Origin: Protea cynaroides
Taxonomy: Eukaryota; Streptophyta; Magnoliopsida; Proteales; Proteaceae
Assembly (NCBI GenBank): GCA_028583415.1
Contig: CM053266.1
Location: 77,573,237 to 77,637,236, forward strand
DNA: 64,000 bases
Reading direction: 5' to 3'
The notes under the pieces are model-generated. The model was given only the letters and a program-made list of their open reading frames with translations, made no database searches and was not told the DNA's origin. Shown here one piece after another: positions 59,046-64,000 of the stretch (the stretch's first letter is position 1; every line of letters begins with the position of its first letter). The position numbers and the translations under genes are program-made.

Positions 59046-59839
59046 TCATGATGAAAAATTCAATGGTATAAATCACTCTTGATGGTAATCTAACCGTTCA
59101 AATTCATTTAAAACATTCCCAAATATAATCCAATGGTTCAAATCACTCAAGATGGTCATCCAACCGTTCAAATTCATTTAAATCAGTTTTCATGTCATCC
59201 AATGGTTCAGATCGCATATTAAGATGCATTATATGATTAAATCTTCAAAATCAATGGTTTAGATCGACTTAAATCACATTAACATGCAAATAATATGATC
59301 AAATGAAGCAGATCGGGTATGAGGCAGAATTGATCAGGTTTGTGCATATCAAGTGGGTACCATCTAATAATTAATGTGAATGGAAAGTGTGTGGCTTGCG
59401 GTGATGGCTGGGTTTGGCCGTGAGTGGAGTGAGATCTACAGGTGTAGAGTGGTGGTGATCTGGTAAGGTGGTTTTGAGATGTGGTAGTGTTGCTTGATGA
59501 GCTGGTGGTTTTGGTAATGTGGACTGGTTTGTGAGATGGGGATCAGTATTCAGTGGTAGGTGTTGAGGTGTGCAAGGCTGGCTATACAGGTGATAATGGT
59601 GGTATGGCTCACGGTGGCTACAAGATTTGATTGGGATGGCCAGGTGGGTGCGGAGTGAGGTGTTGGAGATGGAAGTGAGGGAGTTGGCCAGTGGTAGTGA
59701 TGGAATATGGATGGATTGTAAAGAGTATCAGTTCAGGTATAAACAAAAACAAAGAATGAATAAGCAAGGAGGGGAAAAGCGGCTTACCGGATCAGGTGGG
59801 AGTGATTGCAGATTCGATGTAGCAGATAAGTTCCTCGAT

Positions 59840-60700
59840 CCCTTCTTCTTCATCTTCTGCTCTCTTTTCTCTGGTTTTTCTCTCTCAAGCTCCCTCTCTT
59901 CCTCTCGGTTTCTCCCCTCTTCTTTTATTTTTTTTTTCTTCTTCTCCTCCTCCTCCTTTTTTATTATTTTTTTCTTTCTTCTTCTCCTCCTCCCTCTCTC
60001 TCTCTTTTCTCTTCTCGTCTCAGTTCCCCTTTTCCTTTTTCTATTCTTTTTCTCCACTGCCCTCTCTCTCTCTTTCCTCTTCTCATCTCGGGTTCCCCTC
60101 CCCTTTTTCCTCTTTTTTTCTTTTTTTTAACCTTTTTTATCCTCCTTTTCTCTATCTTCCTCCTTTTCTGTTTTTTTTTTCCTTTTTTTTTTATCCCCAT
60201 TTTCCACCGCCCTCTCTCCCTTTATCTCGATCTTCCCCTCCTTTTTCTGTTTTTTCCCGATCTTCTCCTCTTCTCCTCGATCATCTTGATTCTTTCTTTT
60301 ATGTATTTTTTCCTTTTTTATCTTCCTTCCACCGCTCTCTCTCTCTCTCTCTCTCTCTTCTCTTCTCTTCTCCCGATCTTCCTCCTCTTCTCTTCGATTC
60401 TTTCCTTTTTTCTGTTTTTCTTTCTTTTTTTGTTTTTTCTTTTATTCTCCACCTGTCTCTCTCTCTCCTCTTCTCCCGATCTTCTCCTTTTCTATTTTTT
60501 TCCTTTTTTTATTCTTTTTTCCCACCGCTCTCTCTCTCTCTCTCTTCTTCTCTCGATCTTCTCTTTTTCTGTTTTTTTTTTCCTTTTTTATTCTCCCTCT
60601 TCTTTCCTTCTTCAATTTCTTCTTTCCTTCTTCAATTTCTTCGATTTTTTTTCTTCTTCGATAATCTCACCGAGTCCCTTTTAATCGGATCCTACTTGCC
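59840..60700. repeat. Polypyrimidine tract (+ strand), 860 bp
   Basis: Almost pure C/T with CTCTCTCT runs and recurring CGATCTTC islands. On the LTR strand it is polypurine. Predicted proteins on either strand are compositional artefacts. Confidence 0.9.
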
Positions 60701-60714
60701 TTTTTTTTTATATG

Positions 60715-60845
60715 AAACATATATATAAATCTATAATATATTAATATATTAATATATATGATATAATATACATATAGGACATATGCATATATTATATGAT
60801 ATATTATAATATATTATATATTATATAATAATATATAAATGAAAT
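60715..60845. repeat. AT-rich low-complexity zone
   Basis: TATATA/ATTATA words only. It could contain the LTR's TATA box. Confidence 0.75.
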
Positions 60846-60989
60846 ACATGCATATGCACCGACATGAATTGGTCCGGATTGACAAGGATTGATTGGATTG
60901 GGCCAAGACTGGCTTGGGTTGAGCTGAGTTGACTGGAATGACTGGAATTAACTGGGTTTCTCTCTCTATCATTTCATGGGCCATTTCCA

Positions 60990-61680
60990 TTGCCATTCCG
61001 CATGAAATTTTTCGATAACTTCTATTCCCAATTTTCTGCGTTCACTTTATAGAACGTTAAAAATGAGGAATATTGGAACTTGAATCACCTCATTTGAAAA
61101 TAAAATGGTCAACTTATGAATTTTTGAAGTTTAAGCGGACCAATTATCGATAATTTAGCTGACCATTCTACATGAGATCCTTCGGAGACTTCTACCGAAA
61201 ATCCTTTACGTCCACTTTGTAGAGTACTAAAAATGGAACATAATGAAACTGAAATTACATGATTTGGATATGGGATGATCAAAATATGAATTTTCGAAGA
61301 TTAAATGACCATTTCCATATGTAATTTTGCATGGGACCCTCCGGAGACTTCTACCTGAGATTTTCCACGTCTACTTTGTAGGACATCACAAATGAAGAAT
61401 AATGGCTTTGGAATCATCTGAATCCGACGTAGAACGAAAAAGATATGAAGCTTTGAAATTCTAACGATAACTTTGCAAGCAAGCTTGCATGCGGCCCACT
61501 GGTGACTTCTACCGGAAATCCTTTACGTCCACTTTGAAGAGGACTAAAAATAAGGAATAATGGTACTTAAACCATATGATTCAGATGTCGGATGATCAAG
61601 ATATGATGATTTGAAATTCAAACAATCTAACTTACGATAATTTGCATGAAAGCCCCTAGGATTATTTATGATAATTTCAG
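60990..61680. repeat. Diverged tandem repeats of about 170 bp, four copies
   Basis: GGAGACTTCTACCG, TTTACGTCCACTTTGTAGAG and a related ACTAAAAATGAGGAATAATGG stretch recur at about 61000, 61170, 61330 and 61490, with a partial fifth near 61650. Confidence 0.8.
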
Positions 61681-62165
61681 AAACCTCTCATGTACGTATC
61701 ATCCGACTAAAATGATCATATATTCTTCATTTGATATCAGAATTGAGCAATTCTGGTCTCATTTTGAAGATAATTTTATGACCTAGGCATCCATGCAAAA
61801 TTATAACCCGTGACCTTGCTGTGGGACCATTGAAAACTTCCTCAAATTCACAGACCCATTGAAAACTTCCTAAAATTCACAGTCAAAAATCCAAACTTTC
61901 AATCACCTTTCATCCTTTTGTTGTCCACACACCAGCAGGACTTTGTTTAGCTGGGATGGCAAAAATGGGGTGCTTACAGATGCCCCTCTTAGGTCGAGAT
62001 TACGGGCAATTGAGGCCGAAGACAAAAGTAGCCCATTTTTGCATTATTCTGCACTTGATCTGGATTCTACCATTACTCCCTTGAACTAATGCTGTAACTA
62101 CTCTCCTTTTTTCTTTCTTTCCTTCTTTTTTTTTTTCATACTGTACAACAACAAACAACTGTAGA

Positions 62166-62312
62166 TGTCAAGCTCCTTGAGTAGCGACCTCCTCAGGTCT
62201 GTGACTTTGGCTCAAGACCGCTCATGATGTAACTGTAACTGTCAAGCTTCTTGAGTAGCGACCTCATCAGGTCTGTGACTTTGGCTCAAAATCGCTCATG
62301 ATGTAACTGTAA
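62166..62312. repeat. 74 bp tandem duplication
   Basis: Two copies of a unit with TTGAGTAGCGACCTC, AGGTCTGTGACTTTGGCTCA and GCTCATGATGTAACTG, with three or four differences. Confidence 0.9.
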
Positions 62313-62394
62313 CTATGCTTTGTGCTCTGGATTTGTATACTCTAGATGTATAGCATTTTGCTGTGTAGCCTTTGGACCGAATTTGGGGTGTCCC

Positions 62395-62455
62395 AAATTG
62401 CCTACGTATCCTTTGGGACTTCCGTCCCTGCAGAATCAGGTTCCGCGTAGTTTGG
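62395..62455 (-). other. Hairpin module copy 6
   Basis: On the minus strand CTACGCGGAACCTGATTC, stem GGGAC-GGAA-GTCCC, GGATACGTAGGCAA. Confidence 0.7.
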
Positions 62456-64000
62456 GCGTCTTGCTGATCTAAGGATAGGATCTAGGGACACTTCAACCTA
62501 AACTCCTATCATTATGCGCTGTGGCTTGCTGTAGTGGTCGGATATGGACATTTCCACTCCTTTCCTACCAATGTGTGTTGTACTCTTTCTTGTCTTTCCT
62601 TTCTCTTTGTGCTTTCCTCTTTTGTGCTCTCTTCTTTGTGCTTTCTCTTTATTTCCTTGATCTTTCATTCTTTCTTTTCTTTGCTCTTTTTTTTTTCGTG
62701 TTCTTATTCAATTCCTTTCTTCATCTTTCTTCATTTCCAAAACGGGTTGAACTTTCCATAAATATTGAGGTGGCTACCATGGGGCTCAGAGCCTGCACTT
62801 TGTTTACTAACATTACTAGGAATCTAAGAGGAACTAGAGAACATGATTTGATAAAATTTCCTTGACTAGACTTAATCTAGACTGAGAGAAACATGTTTCT
62901 TTTCTTTAAAAGGCAATCTTGATATGTTCTACATTCCTGCCAAATTTATATGGGTTTCACTTTGATCAAAGGGCAATCAGGTCTTTTTAATGAGGGGCAA
63001 ATGATAACAATGACTCAAATTTGTATGAATCATCTTTCTCTTACATTCAAATAAACTCAGCTAGAGTTTCAAACAGAGGGCTCAACTAAACTCATGATGT
63101 TTGGATAAATGGGTGATTTTGCCCCAGTGTCTAAGTTCAAGTCTGCACACATTGATAGGCAAGCAACTTTTGAGTCATCAATAGAAATAACCTTAAGGAG
63201 ATGCAATCCTACACTAATCTTTAGAAAAAACGTCAAAGAATGCTTTCTCCTCTCGATATCATTCAGATAGAAAACAAATTTCAACAAGCTATGCTCAGAT
63301 GCTAAATCGGTTATAACTACGTTTGGGCCCAAATCCTTTAAGTCTGTATACGAGTATGACGACAAAGGTCCAGATGGACAGATAAGAAACTGTCCAATGG
63401 GTCTGCCATTGGGAGAGTGTTTGGTTGTTTATGTAGAATGGCTTGATCTCCACTAGGCGATGCCATTTTATTGGCTAGCAACAAAAGACTATGGAATTCT
63501 TGGACGCCGTCGAAATGATGAACGACAGATAAATATTCTAGTCAGATTTATTGAATAATATCTATGCATAACAAGACGACATGTTTACAAGAAACGATAC
63601 CATAAAATTTTGTGACATTTGAAGTAAGGGCATGTAATGTAGACTCTGTGGAAGACCGTCAGATTGATGGACGGGAGAGAGAGTCTTTAGCCGAAAAGAA
63701 ATCCTTTGATGACAACAAAGTGATGAGACTACCCCCTATATGGGCGGGATGTAGTGACCAATATCAAAAATCCAGCTCAACACACAACCAATGATCAGCT
63801 CTCCAATCAGGTTCTAAGAAATGGTGTCTATATGTCATTGTAAGAGAACCAATTGTCTTATTGCTCTATAACTGAACTCGTCCATCAGCAGGGCTCCAAA
63901 GGAGTTGCCCCATATATATGCCTTGAAATCAAACTCATTCATCATTAGTGTTTCAAAGTAGTTGCTCCATGTCTATGCACCATAGTTGAACTTGTCTACC

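Larger units (their letters stand above)
57212..61979 (-). repeat. Large repeat-rich LTR of a non-Tekay family (4.77 kb)
   Basis: On the minus strand it starts TGTAAGCACCCCATTTTTGCC after a purine-rich CTAAGAGGGGCATC and ends ATTGTCCTCACA. Inside, from right to left, are about 170 bp repeats, an AT-rich zone, an 860 bp polypurine tract (minus strand), 20 bp repeats, AGGGTTT-containing repeats, a 75 bp array and two hairpin modules. No protein gene is supported. The long Ser/Phe- or Lys/Glu-rich frames are shadows of the polypyrimidine tract. The family resembles Tat-like elements in style, but the lineage is not proven because pol is outside the window. Confidence 0.72.
61980..64000 (-). mobile_element. 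Internal 3' region of the large-LTR element
   Basis: Adjacent to the LTR is the inverted purine tract (GATGCCCCTCTTAGG on +). Then come a tandem 74 bp duplication (62166-62312), a hairpin module (62395-62455) and a relative of the LTR's 75 bp repeat (about 62465-62517). I find no coding region to 64000. The frames at 62521-62865 and 63069-63365 show no known domain. Confidence 0.6.

Noticed and set aside
59627..60684. Long Ser/Phe/Leu-rich and Lys/Glu/Arg-rich frames on both strands
   Set aside because: Translation of a polypyrimidine/polypurine tract. Length and composition are artefacts.
60715..60845. Possible MITE from the AT-rich inverted-looking sequence
   Set aside because: Simple TA-rich composition gives chance inverted repeats. 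No target duplication or defined ends.

Overview
The window looks like heterochromatic, gene-poor DNA from a large angiosperm genome. I found no host protein-coding gene, tRNA or rRNA. Almost every base belongs to nested transposable elements: Ty3/gypsy LTR retrotransposons of the Tekay/Del chromovirus type and of the Tat/Retand type, L1-type LINE remnants, and one Mutator-like TIR element. The organism call is an inference from these plant-restricted lineages: Tat pol with a second (archaeal-like) RNase H, chromodomain integrase, and initiator-Met primer sites. The species cannot be named from the sequence.

Layout, left to right. 1-1963 is the 3' end and LTR of a Ty3/gypsy element that landed in the RNase H gene of a Tekay-type element (1964-6675, + strand, integrase/chromodomain plus 2.8 kb 3' LTR). 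That Tekay element itself lies in the pol gene of a Tat/Retand element (6676-29476, + strand). The Tat element has decayed RT, RNase H, archaeal-like RNase H and integrase, then a spliced antisense gene of the 'putative gypsy-type transposon protein' kind, and a 659 bp 3' LTR (28818-29476). The antisense gene is cut twice: by a solo LTR (13126-15295, TSD TCTAC/TCTAT) and by an almost complete Tekay-type element (15424-27355, minus strand, TSD CACAG on both sides, 2.3 kb LTRs, PBS, PPT and all pol domains). The Tat element lies in an L1 LINE ORF2 remnant (29477 to about 32250, minus strand).

31308-36292 is a nearly perfect 2.49 kb tandem duplication joining LINE and LTR sequence. It is followed by the rest of a Tekay-like LTR carrying a (CA)n(TA)n microsatellite. 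A MULE-like TIR element (37970-40073) carries a 5'-truncated LINE. At 40440-41487 lies the 3' part of a second LTR family containing hairpin modules, then a Tekay chromodomain and partial LTR (41488-42879). That LTR is interrupted by another Tekay-type element (42880 to about 51677, minus strand), whose own right LTR holds further LTRs. One of these is a solo LTR (52059-54403, TSD ATGCA/GTGCA), and there is a second tandem duplication. 57212-61979 is a 4.8 kb LTR of a different family made largely of tandem arrays, and 61980-64000 is its internal region.

Most striking: (1) two Tekay-type elements carry, between primer site and gag, a gene on the opposite strand that resembles plant 'putative transposon protein' (Transposase_32-like) genes, with a probable 5' UTR intron; (2) each Tekay-type LTR family carries two blocks of its own CG-containing word, one upstream of the TATA box and one in the transcribed part; (3) a hairpin module with compensating stem changes recurs six times in two regions. 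All retroelement genes are broken by stops or frameshifts, mostly of the C-to-T/G-to-A kind expected from methylated DNA.
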